A stretch of 64,000 bases of DNA from JAWLHK01 sp041690355 [NCBI: bacterium]. Its GTDB lineage: Bacteria; J088; JAWLBW01. The DNA lies in the NCBI GenBank assembly GCA_041690355.1, contig JAWLHK010000003.1, positions 28,695-92,694 of the forward strand. The letters run 5' to 3'. Of this stretch, positions 42,919-58,205 are shown in pieces (position 1 is the first letter of the stretch; each line of letters opens with the position of its first letter). Under the pieces are notes generated by a model, which did not search any database, had not been told where the DNA came from, and saw only the letters and a program-made list of their open reading frames with translations. The translations under genes and the position numbers were made by a program.

Positions 42919-44263
42919 CGACGACGTGGACATGGCAGACACGTGTCGTCGTCTGCTTGAAAAGCAAGGTTATCAGGTGCGAACCGCGCAGAGCGGGGCC
43001 GTCGCGCTTGAAGTCATCGCCGAGGAGTCTCCCGACGTCGTGCTCACCGACGTACGCATGCCCGGCATGGAAGGAGACGAGCTGCTCAAGCAGGTGAAGA
43101 AGCGCCGCCCCGATCTTCCCGTCATCATGATGACCGGCTTCGGCTCCATTCAGGACGCGGTTGCCGCCCTCAAGATCGGCGCCACCGACTACATTACCAA
43201 GCCGTTCACCCGCGAACAGCTGATCGCCAGCGTCGACCGCGCCTTCGAGGTGAAGAACCTGCGCGGCGAAGTCGTCCGTCTGCGCAACGCGCTCCAGGAC
43301 AAGTACTCGCCGGCGAACATCATCGGCAACAGCAAGTCGATGCAGGGGGTCTTTCAGCGCATCCGCGCCACCGCCTCGAACGACGCGACCGTGCTCATCA
43401 CGGGCGAGAACGGAACCGGTAAGGATCTGGTAGCCCAGGCCATCCACTATGGCAGCAGCCGGGCGAACAAGCCGTTCATCCCGGTAAACTGCGGCGCCCT
43501 GCCCCGCGACCTGATCGAGTCGGAACTCTTCGGACACAAGAAGGGGGCCTTCACGGGGGCCGCCGCCGACAACCAGGGGATGTTCCGCGCCGCCGACGGG
43601 GGCACCATTTTCCTCGATGAAATCGGCGATCTGCCGCTCGACCTTCAGGTCAAGCTTCTGCGCGTTCTGCAGGACCGGCGGGTGCGTCCGGTCGGCGACA
43701 CGAACGAGTACCCGGTCAACGTGCGCGTCATCGCCGCCACGAACCGTCCGCTTTCAGACATGATGCGCGACGGCTCGTTCCGCCAGGACCTCTTCTATCG
43801 CCTCAGCGTCGTGACCATCGAGGTGCCGGCCCTGCGCGAGCGCATCGACGACATCCCGCTTCTGCTGCACTTCTTTCTCAAGAAGCACGGCGACGGGCGC
43901 AAGCGCCTGTTCACCAAAGGGGCCATTCAGGTGCTCGAGCGGTATGCCTGGCCGGGTAACGTGCGCGAACTCGAAAACATGGTCGAGGGGCTCATCGCCC
44001 TCGGGGCCGGCGACTCGATCGACGTCGACGATCTGGGAGACCGGTTTCACGCCGGTGCCGCCGAACCCATGCGGACGCAGGGCAACGGTGCGACCCCTTC
44101 GCTGGCATATGAGAGCCTCCCGACCCTCGAGCAGGCCGAGCGCGATCTGATCGACGCCGCCATCGAGCGCTGCGGCGGAAACAAGTCCAAGGCAGCCGCA
44201 ATCCTCGGCATCAGCCGGACCCGGCTCTACCGCAAGCTGCGGGAGATGGGCGTTCCCGTCTGA
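42890..44263 (+). CDS. NtrC-family sigma-54 response regulator
   Basis: A 457-residue regulator. The receiver has DDD at 10-12 and phospho-acceptor Asp54 in VVLTDVRM; Lys is in ITKPF. The AAA+ domain shows Walker A GENGTGKD, the sigma-54 loop KGAFTGA and Walker B GGTIFLDEIG. The C-terminal Fis-type helix-turn-helix is GGNKSKAAAILGISRTRLYRKLREM. The start at 42890, with agggag upstream, is used rather than the upstream ATG because the receiver begins there. It is the partner of the overlapping kinase; targets are unknown. A hairpin terminator follows. Confidence 0.92.
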   Translation: MQQALVLVVDDDVDMADTCRRLLEKQGYQVRTAQSGAVALEVIAEESPDVVLTDVRMPGMEGDELLKQVKKRRPDLPVIMMTGFGSIQDAVAALKIGATDYITKPFTREQLIASVDRAFEVKNLRGEVVRLRNALQDKYSPANIIGNSKSMQGVFQRIRATASNDATVLITGENGTGKDLVAQAIHYGSSRANKPFIPVNCGALPRDLIESELFGHKKGAFTGAAADNQGMFRAADGGTIFLDEIGDLPLDLQVKLLRVLQDRRVRPVGDTNEYPVNVRVIAATNRPLSDMMRDGSFRQDLFYRLSVVTIEVPALRERIDDIPLLLHFFLKKHGDGRKRLFTKGAIQVLERYAWPGNVRELENMVEGLIALGAGDSIDVDDLGDRFHAGAAEPMRTQGNGATPSLAYESLPTLEQAERDLIDAAIERCGGNKSKAAAILGISRTRLYRKLREMGVPV

Positions 44264-44272
44264 ACGCAGAAA

Positions 44273-44301
44273 GGGTCCGGCGCTCTTCAGACGCCGGACC
44301 C
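44273..44301. terminator. Hairpin terminator between convergent genes
   Basis: gggtccggcg and cgccggaccc form a perfect 10-bp stem with a 9-nt loop. The minus strand continues with tttct and the plus strand with gtctaagaaaa, so it is better placed as a terminator for the leftward 2293-residue gene but may work both ways. Confidence 0.7.
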
Positions 44302-44323
44302 GTCTAAGAAAACGTCCCGTGAT

Positions 44324-47300
44324 TTACTGGGCCGCGACCTGGTTCTCCGTAATCACGAACTCGACGCGCCGGTTCGTCGCGCGTCCTTCGGCGGTGTCGT
44401 TGGGCGCGATCGGCTGGACGTCGCCCAGCCCGACGTATTCGAGGCGGCGCCCGTCAATCCCCTTCGCAACCAGGTAGTCGCGCACGGCCATCGCCCGCTT
44501 CTCGCTCAACTTGCGGTTCACGGCAGAACGACCGACGTTGTCGGTGTGCCCCTCGATGCGCACCTTTGCGACCTGCGGGTTCTCGCGGATGACGTTGGCA
44601 ATTTCGTCGAGCAGCGGGTAACTGTCGAATTTGATCGTCGCCTTGCCGCTGGCGAAATGAACCTGATCGCGGATCACGATCTTTTCGCGGGTCATCTCGA
44701 CCCGGACGGGCGCCTTGGCCTCGACCTTGGGCGGAATGCGCGCCAGAACCATGCCGGCCGACACCTGGCGCCCGGCGCGAATGGAAACTTCAGTCGCCGC
44801 AGTCTCGTAACCCTCGGCCACCGCCACGACCCGGTAGCGCCCCGGCTTCAAGGTCGCTTCGGCCAACGGTTGCTTCCCGCTGACCGCGAGCTTGAGATTT
44901 TCAGGCCGGATGACGACATGGGCGTCGAGCAGTTTACCCTCGGCGTCGCGTACCGTGACCGAGAGAAATCCCTCAACCGCCTTCGCAAGAAGTGGCACCT
45001 GCCACCGGTGCGCCGGCTTGGCGAGCACGATGGCGTGTTGCGCTTCGCCGTGCTCCGGAGCCGAAGCCCGCAGCACATAGGTGCCCGTCGCCAGCCGGAC
45101 GCGGAAGGTGCCCCGGGCATCCGTCGTCCCGGTGGTTACGGCTTTGCCGGCTTCCAGCACCTCGACCACGGCGCCGGCGATCGGCTTCTTTTCCCGATCG
45201 ATGACGAGAAACTCGTTGGCCGACAGGAAGCGCTCATCCGGACATCCGTCGCCGTCCTGGAATCCGTCCTGATCTTCGGCCTCGAGCGGGCACTCGTCTG
45301 AAGTATCGGCCAGACCATCGGCGTCGTTGTCCAGCTCGGGGCACCCGTCGTCGTCGGCATAGCCGTCCCTGTCTTCGGCCTCGGCGGGGCACCTATCGAC
45401 CGCGTCGGCAAGACCGTCGCCGTCGGTGTCGGTGTCGACGACCCGCGCCGGCTGCATCTCAGGCGTCCACCGCACGCCGGCAAAGGCGCGAAAGGCGGGG
45501 CTGCCGTAGCCATTGGTGAGGCCGCGGCCCAGACCGAACTCGGCCCGGAAAGGCCCGGCAAAGCGCTGGTGCATGCTGAGCAGTACTTCGAGCGGCGATT
45601 CGGCCGAAGCAAAGACGTCGGCAGCCGGCGTCGTCCCGAAGAACTCGAGCGAGTAGAAGCGGGTGTTCTCGGGAATGCCCGCGCCGATGCCGTAGAGGAT
45701 TTCATCGCGGAAGTCCAGGTTGACGTACTCGACCGACTGGCTGCGCACTTTATATCCCAGGTTGCCGAGCAGCGCGACCGGCCCGACGTGGCGCCCGAAG
45801 GCCGCCGTGAGTTGACCGGTCCAGGCGTCGTCGCCCATGAACGCCTCGGCCTTGCCCGAGGGAAACTTGAGGGCGCCGACGAGCGCCAGCGAGAAGGGGC
45901 CACCCTGTTCGGTGAGAAGGCGCCCCTTGGCCCAGAGGCTCATGTCTCCCAGGCCCGCGCTCTGCGCGTTGCCGCGCAGCGCGTCCTGGTTCAGGCGAAA
46001 CGGGACGTAGGCGCCCACGGCAAGCGCTTCCAGAATGCCGTAGGCCCCCGTCAGATGCCCGCCGACGATTCGTCCGACGACGTCGTATTCGGTCCCCGAG
46101 ACCCCCTCGGCGACGAGGGGGTCGTGTGCGTAGTCGAAGTAGGCCGCGGCCGAGGGGGTGCCGGCCTCGAGCGAGGCGGCCCCTTCGAGCACGGTCAGAC
46201 CCTGGCCGTCGGGTGTCGGATGAAAGGTCTGCGGGTCGACCTTGGCATCCTGCGCGCGAGCCGCGCCGGCCGTCGTCACGAGAACGGCCGCCGCCGCCAG
46301 GGCCGCCACGCCGCGGCGCCGCCGCAGCAGGAGCAGCCCGAGCGCGCCCAGCACCGGAATTACCGATCCAGCATCCGCCCCGGCGGTGTTGCAGCCGCCG
46401 CCGCCTTGCACCCGGACCCGCTCGGCCGCGAGGTAGTCGTCGTCGCCATCGAAGGGATCGGTACCCGCATCCCGTTCCAGGTCATCGGCGACGCCGCCGC
46501 GGTCGGTATCGATGCCGATGGTACCCGTGTGGTCGCTCTGCAGCGGGTTTCCATCTTCGCCGTCGGGGATACCGTCGCCGTCGGTATCGGCGAGCGTCGG
46601 GTCGGTTTCACCCGCATCCAGGCGCCCGTTACGGTTGCGGTCTTCGGTGGAGTCGAAGAGCCCGTCGCCATCGGTGTCGATGTTACGCGGATCGGTCTTG
46701 CGGCAGTCGGTATAGCAGCTGGTGAGCTCCAACCCGTCGCTCAGCCGGTCACCGTCGGTATCGGCTTTGACAGGATGGGTTTCGGCCGCCCCGATGATGC
46801 CGTCGGCATTGGCATCTTCTTCGCCGTCGCGCAGCCCGTCACCATCGGTGTCGGGGTTCAGCGGGTTCGTGAAGAGATTACCTTCGTACCGCATGGTCAC
46901 CTCGTGTCCGTCGGACAATCCATCGTCGTCCGTGTCGGCATCCGTCGGATCGGTTTCGCCCGGATCGCGGCGGCCATCGAGGGATGCGTCTTCCAGACCG
47001 TCCCACAACCCGTCGCCGTCGCTGTCGGGGTTCAGCGGGTCGGTTTTGCGACCGCCGCCGTAGTTGCTGTTGACCTCGATGCCGTCGAGCAAGCCGTCCA
47101 GATCGGTATCCGGATTCAGCGGATCGGTGCCGTTGACGATTTCGTCTCCGTCCGAGAGTCCGTCCCCATCCGTATCAGGATTTTCCGGGTCGGTACCGAG
47201 GTCTACTTCTTCACCATCAGTGAGGCCGTCGCCGTCTCCGTCGGGGTTCGTCGGATACGGATCCTCGCCGTCAGGAATTCCGTCGCCGTCGGTATCGGCC

Positions 47301-50300
47301 ATCGTCGGATCCGTTTCGCCGGCATCGCGGCTGCCATTGGCGTCGGCATCCTCCGCTCCATCGCTCAGGCCGTCGCCGTCGGTATCGGCATTCAGCGGAT
47401 CGGTCTTGCCGTTCCCGTAGCTGCCGACGATGACCTCAAGGTAGTCTCCCAGGCCGTCGCCGTCGCTGTCGGAGGCCAGCGGGTTCGTTCCCCACGTATG
47501 AACTTCGGCGCCGTCGAGCAGACCGTCGCCGTCGGTATCGGGATTCAACGGGTCAGTACCATAGACATAGACCTCTTCACCATCGAGAAGGCCGTCGCCG
47601 TCGGTGTCGGGGTTCAGCGGATCGGTGCCGTTTGCGATCTCATCCCCGTCCGAGAGGCCGTCACCGTCCGTGTCGGGATTCGTCGGGTCAGTTCCCAGCT
47701 CGCCTTCTTCAGCGTCGTTGAGTCCGTCGCCATCGCCGTCAGGATTCGTCGGATACGGGTCTTCGCCATCAGGGATTCCGTCGCCATCGGTATCGGCCAG
47801 CGTCGGGTCGGTCTCTCCGGCGTCGACGGCACCGTTTGCGTTTGCGTCCTCGACGCCATCGGCCAGGCCGTCGCCATCAGTATCCGCATTCAGCGGATCG
47901 GTCTTACCGTTGCCATAGGAGCCGAGCACGGCCTCGAGGTAATCGTTGAGTCCGTCGGCATCCGTATCCGGATTCAGCGGATCGGTTCCATACTGGTTCA
48001 CTTCGGCGCCGTCATTCAGGCCATCGCCATCCGTATCGGCGAGGAGTGGATTGGTGCCGCGCTGGACTTCATTGCCATCCTGCAGACCGTCACTGTCGGT
48101 ATCCGGGTTGAGCGGATCGGTTCCCCGAGCAAGCTCATCCGGATCGCTGAGTCCGTCGCCGTCGCTGTCGACCCGAGTGGGATCGGTTTCGCCGGCATCG
48201 ACCCGCCCGTTCAGGTTCGCATCCTCGCTGCCGTCGGCCAGGCCGTCACCGTCGGTGTCGTTGCTCACTGGATTCGTGGTCGAGGCCGGATCGCTGTCTT
48301 CGGCGAACAGTGCGCACGAGCTGTTCGTATTGGCAGCCGTCTTTCCCAATTCAAGCCCGTCGGGGAGACCGTCGCCATCGGTGTCAGGGTCGTACGGGTC
48401 GGTGCCCATGTTCAGCTCTTCGGCGTCGGTCAGGCCGTCACAATCGGCATCGCCGTTTCCGATTTCGATCACCGCACCGCGAGCCCGGCGAAGAATGGAA
48501 TTGCCTGCCCAGAGGGTCGCAGCATTGATGATCCGCGTACCGTCGGGCAGGCCAAAGTCCACCTGGGCGTCGAACTGGAGGGAGAAGGTTTCTCCTGGTT
48601 TCAGCTCTTGAAACGAGAGCTTCAGCAGCCGCTCGGCCCCGACGTATTCGCCTTCAATTTCGCCACCGTCATCGTTCGAACCGTCGGCAAGCGGCACCGC
48701 GCCTCCGTTTCCGGCGAAGACCATCGATCCGGGCACATAGGAAATTCCGGAAGGAAGATAGTCGCGCAGGCTCAGCCCGTGGGCGGTGGCCGAACCGGCA
48801 TTTCCGAAGCGCAGCGTATACCGGACGATGTCGCCGGAGTGCACGTTCGCCACGGAGACCGATTTTTCTAGCCAGAGCCGCGGCGCCGCGATGGAAATCT
48901 CGACTACGTTTGAACGTGCCGAGTTTCCTGCGTTGTCCCAGGCGAGCCCCTCGTTGGAAACCACGGTCGAATCGATCCCGTTCTTGACGATGGTGTCGAA
49001 CGACACCGAGACCATCTCTCCCGGGAGCACGGCGCCGACGTTCCAGCGCAGGGTGCGGGCGATGACATCGTACTCACAGCTGCCGCAGCTGCCTTCTACG
49101 AAACGGACATCCGGCGGCACCATGTCTTCGATGACCGCATCGGTCACGGGCGAGGGGTCGATGTTCGTGAGCACGAGATACCACCGCACGGTCGAACCCG
49201 GAACGGAGGTGGTCGCATTGCTGTACTTCGCGAGATGCAGGGCCCCTTTGGAGAGCCGCATGGAGCTCTCGGGTCGCAATTCGACCCCGTGCCAAAGGCC
49301 CGTGGCAACCGCGCGCACGCTGAATTCTCCGCGCGGCAAGCTGCCATCGACACGCAGGGCAAGTTCAACTTGCCAACTGTCATCATGGAGCAGGACAGGA
49401 AGATACTGAGATACGTCGATCGAAATGATGGCACCGTCGATCACCGGATTGACCTCGTGTGTCACTCCGCCGGGAAGATGCAGAGTGGCCGAGCCGGGGG
49501 CGACGGAGACGCCTGGCGGAAGCTCGATTTCAAGCCCAGGAGACCCGATGTCACCGGCATGCGCTGTTGCCGTAAACACCGTATGAATGTCGCCGCCGGC
49601 GCTGGGCACCGAGCGGGTATCGGCGTCGAGCCGGAGCGAATAGACCACGTCGAGCCAGGGACGAATCACGGGTAGCAAGGTATACCCCCAGTCCGGACTT
49701 CCCGAGCGCTCGTTTGAATTGTCGTCATACTGGCCGTAGGCCAGTGAGATCGGTTTATCGGCAACCACCCGGGCGCCTGTCATGTCCTGATCGGCATGGT
49801 CAAAGGCCATGATCGGGTGCAGCACATCGACCAGGTAATAGGGGTCGCCCGACGGCCCGTCCGCGGGATCGGCGCTGCCGTCTCGGGTCATGTCAACGAG
49901 GTCCCATATGCCGTCACCATTGAGATCGAACCGGACCTTGGTCTCCTGCTGGATTGCGGAGACCCAAATGGCGTTGTTGTTGCTCCCTGCCCGGTTTCCC
50001 GGGGCGTACGGAACAGGCATCTCCGTGCCCAGATAGTAGGAGGGCACCAGCGTGTAGCCCCAGTCGAAATCACGGTCCGTATCATAGGCGGCGAGTGCGT
50101 AGAACGGCTCGTCGCTCATGAGTCGCGCACCACTACCCTGCGGCAGATAATGGCCTACCACATCCGAGTACGCGACACTTTTTCCCGGGGGGATCTGAAA
50201 TTCAGTTCCCCCGAGGCTCATAGCGTCGTATGCCGTGACCTCGATTGGGCGGCCCCAGGGGTTGAAGAGGTAGAGTTGGGTCGGGGCCGCCGAGGTTCCG

Positions 50301-51205
50301 CGTGTCTGCGTGACGTAATCGGTGCCGTAGATGGAGTCCGGGACGCTGTTGTAGAAGCGGCTCTGATACGCGCCGGAGCCGTACGTGTGCATGCCAAGCT
50401 GTACGGGGTTATTGGCTACGATGGTCGACCCTTCATATATGGTGCGCTGCGTTCCCGCGGCTGCCTGCCCGTTGATGTAACCCATCGACGAGTAGCTTTC
50501 ACCCCGATCGAGAACGATGATCGCGTCGGGATCCTGACCATTACCGACCGTAATCTGCGTATTGTCTTCGAGGGCCTGCACCTCGATGAAGACGTACTTG
50601 AATGCCGCATAGGACCCTGCGTCGCCCCCTGTCTCCGTATAGGAATCGACGCCGACCGGGATGGTGTAATACAGTGCGGTTTCGAGCGCCTTCACCGGCC
50701 GCAATTCCCAGGAATCGCCGATTTCGATGGTCTTCAGCGGCCACATCAGATGCACGGCACTCACCGGGCCGCCGATCGACAGAATGCGATCGCCGCCGTC
50801 ATACCGAATGGCCGTGCCACGCGGGCCGATCGGAACCCAGGCAGCCGTTTCTTCTGTGCTCTGGAGGGTCAGGGGCTCACCGCGGCGCAGCTCGAAGCGT
50901 TGCGTCGTGGGGCCCGGCTGATTGATCGGATCGTCGTCAAAGCCATCTTCCCAATGGTCGTATACGATCACCTGGCGGTCGAGTGAAGCCGCAAGAGTGA
51001 TGACGCTTTCCATTCCCCGTGTGGCAGGGTTGAGCGGCTTGCCCTCAGCGGCGGCGACCGCCTCGAAGCTGCGATACATATTCTCTTCGTTCCCGAGAAC
51101 GAAGTATTCCTGGATGCCGGACGGAATTTCGGCCGCCTGGGCCGCTCCCGCCATCCAGAGAACCCACCCCGCCAGGAGTAACCCCAGGCCCCTCGCCTTG
51201 TGCAT
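44324..51205 (-). CDS. Composite surface protein: IgGFc/DUF11/TSP3 half fused to an OmpA-type barrel
   Basis: A 2293-residue exported protein. A signal peptide covers 1-24. Residues about 25-560 resemble the IgGFc-binding N-terminal domain; 640-910 hold two DUF11-like beta domains. Residues 918-1590 are Ca-binding thrombospondin type-3-like repeats (DTDGDGLxDGxE). GGGGC (Cys1605), a hydrophobic run and RRRR (1628-1631) then match a MYXO-CTERM-like sorting tail, and a hydrophobic signal-peptide-like stretch ends ARAQ at about 1652. After that come an outer-membrane barrel (about 1655-1910), more TSP3 repeats (1922-1990), carboxypeptidase-like repeats and an OmpA peptidoglycan-binding domain (about 2175-2290, EGHTDNVGR). 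No stop separates the halves. Function as a surface adhesin or anchor is inferred. The start at 51205 has ggggg upstream. Confidence 0.85.
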   Translation of the reverse strand: MHKARGLGLLLAGWVLWMAGAAQAAEIPSGIQEYFVLGNEENMYRSFEAVAAAEGKPLNPATRGMESVITLAASLDRQVIVYDHWEDGFDDDPINQPGPTTQRFELRRGEPLTLQSTEETAAWVPIGPRGTAIRYDGGDRILSIGGPVSAVHLMWPLKTIEIGDSWELRPVKALETALYYTIPVGVDSYTETGGDAGSYAAFKYVFIEVQALEDNTQITVGNGQDPDAIIVLDRGESYSSMGYINGQAAAGTQRTIYEGSTIVANNPVQLGMHTYGSGAYQSRFYNSVPDSIYGTDYVTQTRGTSAAPTQLYLFNPWGRPIEVTAYDAMSLGGTEFQIPPGKSVAYSDVVGHYLPQGSGARLMSDEPFYALAAYDTDRDFDWGYTLVPSYYLGTEMPVPYAPGNRAGSNNNAIWVSAIQQETKVRFDLNGDGIWDLVDMTRDGSADPADGPSGDPYYLVDVLHPIMAFDHADQDMTGARVVADKPISLAYGQYDDNSNERSGSPDWGYTLLPVIRPWLDVVYSLRLDADTRSVPSAGGDIHTVFTATAHAGDIGSPGLEIELPPGVSVAPGSATLHLPGGVTHEVNPVIDGAIISIDVSQYLPVLLHDDSWQVELALRVDGSLPRGEFSVRAVATGLWHGVELRPESSMRLSKGALHLAKYSNATTSVPGSTVRWYLVLTNIDPSPVTDAVIEDMVPPDVRFVEGSCGSCEYDVIARTLRWNVGAVLPGEMVSVSFDTIVKNGIDSTVVSNEGLAWDNAGNSARSNVVEISIAAPRLWLEKSVSVANVHSGDIVRYTLRFGNAGSATAHGLSLRDYLPSGISYVPGSMVFAGNGGAVPLADGSNDDGGEIEGEYVGAERLLKLSFQELKPGETFSLQFDAQVDFGLPDGTRIINAATLWAGNSILRRARGAVIEIGNGDADCDGLTDAEELNMGTDPYDPDTDGDGLPDGLELGKTAANTNSSCALFAEDSDPASTTNPVSNDTDGDGLADGSEDANLNGRVDAGETDPTRVDSDGDGLSDPDELARGTDPLNPDTDSDGLQDGNEVQRGTNPLLADTDGDGLNDGAEVNQYGTDPLNPDTDADGLNDYLEAVLGSYGNGKTDPLNADTDGDGLADGVEDANANGAVDAGETDPTLADTDGDGIPDGEDPYPTNPDGDGDGLNDAEEGELGTDPTNPDTDGDGLSDGDEIANGTDPLNPDTDGDGLLDGEEVYVYGTDPLNPDTDGDGLLDGAEVHTWGTNPLASDSDGDGLGDYLEVIVGSYGNGKTDPLNADTDGDGLSDGAEDADANGSRDAGETDPTMADTDGDGIPDGEDPYPTNPDGDGDGLTDGEEVDLGTDPENPDTDGDGLSDGDEIVNGTDPLNPDTDLDGLLDGIEVNSNYGGGRKTDPLNPDSDGDGLWDGLEDASLDGRRDPGETDPTDADTDDDGLSDGHEVTMRYEGNLFTNPLNPDTDGDGLRDGEEDANADGIIGAAETHPVKADTDGDRLSDGLELTSCYTDCRKTDPRNIDTDGDGLFDSTEDRNRNGRLDAGETDPTLADTDGDGIPDGEDGNPLQSDHTGTIGIDTDRGGVADDLERDAGTDPFDGDDDYLAAERVRVQGGGGCNTAGADAGSVIPVLGALGLLLLRRRRGVAALAAAAVLVTTAGAARAQDAKVDPQTFHPTPDGQGLTVLEGAASLEAGTPSAAAYFDYAHDPLVAEGVSGTEYDVVGRIVGGHLTGAYGILEALAVGAYVPFRLNQDALRGNAQSAGLGDMSLWAKGRLLTEQGGPFSLALVGALKFPSGKAEAFMGDDAWTGQLTAAFGRHVGPVALLGNLGYKVRSQSVEYVNLDFRDEILYGIGAGIPENTRFYSLEFFGTTPAADVFASAESPLEVLLSMHQRFAGPFRAEFGLGRGLTNGYGSPAFRAFAGVRWTPEMQPARVVDTDTDGDGLADAVDRCPAEAEDRDGYADDDGCPELDNDADGLADTSDECPLEAEDQDGFQDGDGCPDERFLSANEFLVIDREKKPIAGAVVEVLEAGKAVTTGTTDARGTFRVRLATGTYVLRASAPEHGEAQHAIVLAKPAHRWQVPLLAKAVEGFLSVTVRDAEGKLLDAHVVIRPENLKLAVSGKQPLAEATLKPGRYRVVAVAEGYETAATEVSIRAGRQVSAGMVLARIPPKVEAKAPVRVEMTREKIVIRDQVHFASGKATIKFDSYPLLDEIANVIRENPQVAKVRIEGHTDNVGRSAVNRKLSEKRAMAVRDYLVAKGIDGRRLEYVGLGDVQPIAPNDTAEGRATNRRVEFVITENQVAAQ
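46436..48454. repeat. In-gene TSP3 repeats with 498-bp higher-order period
   Basis: About 2 kb of the preceding gene encodes DTDGDGL-type calcium-binding repeats. A larger unit is also visible: the motif reading NGKTDPLNADTDGDGL starts at complementary positions near 47401 and 47899, 498 bp (166 codons) apart, and the sequence between (GETDPTLADTDGDGIPDGEDPYP, then TDPLNPDTDGDGLLDG) repeats in the same order. This points to a recent segmental duplication. Confidence 0.88.
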
Positions 51206-51328
51206 AGCATCCCCCGCTTGTAAGCGTCATCCCCCGGTACCGGCTTCATGCCGTACCGCCCTATGTTTCGTGCCGTAGACAGCGCCGCGTGCAAAGCAGA
51301 TCGGATACACGGCGCCCGGCTTCTCTCC

Positions 51329-51357
51329 ATTAGCCGACACACTTGCCGTTTTGTCAA
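51329..51357 (-). promoter_or_regulatory. Candidate sigma-70 promoter of the 2293-residue gene
   Basis: On the minus strand TTGACA (51352-51357), a 17-bp spacer and GCTAAT (51329-51334). The leader of about 115 nt carries a doubled GGGGGATG with a small CGCTT-AC-AAGCG hairpin between copies. Confidence 0.5.
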
Positions 51358-51453
51358 GGCGACCCTCCAGAATGCAAGGGGGCGAAGTCGCAGCCGCGCG
51401 CCCCCCTTGACATTCCGCTTGCGAAGCCTCGGCCGCTCGGATTCAATGACCGC

Positions 51454-52434
51454 GTGAAGCCACTCGTCATTTCCGTCGGCGACCCGTCGGGCATCGGGCC
51501 CGAAATCACGCTCCGGGCCCTGAGCAGCCTGCGCCTGAAGCGGCCGGTTCTTCTCTATGGTGACCGGGGTGTGCTGACGCGGACGGCGCGCGCGCTCAGC
51601 CAGCGCAACCGCGTGCGGGAAGGTTTTCCGCCGCCGGATTCTTCCGGAGGCATGTACGCGATCCACCTGACGGATCTACCGGAAGCGCAGGTACGCCCCG
51701 GCACCCCTTCACTGCCGGGCGCGCGCTCTACCCTCGCCCATCTCGAGGGGGCCGTCGACATCGTCTCTCGAGGAATCGGTGCAGCCCTGGTGACGGCGCC
51801 GATTCACAAGGGACAACTGGCGAAGGTGGGCTTCGAATACCCCGGGCATACCGAGTTTCTCGCCGCGCGAACCGGAGCGAAATCGCACGCCATGATGCTG
51901 GCCGGGGGCCGTCTGCGCGTGGTTCTGGCGAGCATCCACGTTCCGCTTGCCCGGGTTTCTTCCGTCCTCACCACGGCGGGAATTCTCGAGAAGATTGTTC
52001 TGACGCGGGATGCGCTTCGGCAATGGTTCGGAATGGAGGATCCGCGAATTGCGGTTCTCGGCCTCAATCCCCACGCCGGCGAAGGGGGCCTGTTCGGTTT
52101 GGAGGAGCGGAAGATCATCACTCCCGCCATCCGGCGAGCGCGGCGGCGGGGCTGGGCGGTTTCAGGGCCGTATCCGGCCGACGGCTTCTTCGGGCGCTAC
52201 GATCCGGCGCAGGTCGACGCGGTCATCGCCATGTATCATGACCAGGGCCTGATTCCCCTCAAGCTCCTGCATTTCCGCGACGGCGTCAATATTACGCTCG
52301 GACTCCCCATCATCCGCACGAGCCCCGATCACGGGACCGCCTACGACATCGCGGGAACGGGCAAGGCAGACGCGACCAGCATGCGCGAGGCGATCCGCGC
52401 GGCCGATCGGTTCGCAACCGCGTCGGGACGCTGA
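51454..52434 (+). CDS. pdxA: 4-Hydroxythreonine-4-phosphate dehydrogenase (PdxA)
   Basis: A 326-residue NAD(P)-dependent dehydrogenase of vitamin B6 (pyridoxal phosphate) synthesis by the DXP-dependent route. It oxidises 4-phosphohydroxy-L-threonine, and the product condenses with DXP through PdxJ. Motifs: GDPSGIGPE at the N-terminus, TAPIHKGQ, GHTEFL, LNPHAGEGG, MYHDQGL and TSPDHGTAYDIAGTGKA, including the metal-binding His residues. The likely start is GTG at 51454, where the conserved sequence begins, although no clear ribosome-binding site is seen. The length is normal for the family. Confidence 0.93.
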   Translation: MKPLVISVGDPSGIGPEITLRALSSLRLKRPVLLYGDRGVLTRTARALSQRNRVREGFPPPDSSGGMYAIHLTDLPEAQVRPGTPSLPGARSTLAHLEGAVDIVSRGIGAALVTAPIHKGQLAKVGFEYPGHTEFLAARTGAKSHAMMLAGGRLRVVLASIHVPLARVSSVLTTAGILEKIVLTRDALRQWFGMEDPRIAVLGLNPHAGEGGLFGLEERKIITPAIRRARRRGWAVSGPYPADGFFGRYDPAQVDAVIAMYHDQGLIPLKLLHFRDGVNITLGLPIIRTSPDHGTAYDIAGTGKADATSMREAIRAADRFATASGR

Positions 52435-52439
52435 TCCGG

Positions 52440-53789
<1,350 letters not shown>

Positions 53790-53807
53790 GGCGTTATTGT
53801 ACCTTGC

Positions 53808-58200
<4,393 letters not shown>

Positions 58201-58205
58201 ACGGA

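Noticed and set aside
45569-48871. A 1100-codon rightward frame antisense to the giant gene
   Set aside because: It mirrors the repetitive GAYGGNGAYGGN-type coding pattern of the TSP3 repeats; the sense frame has clear domains.
51407-51412. ttgaca as -35 for pdxA
   Set aside because: No -10-like hexamer lies 15-19 bp downstream; the region there is very GC-rich.
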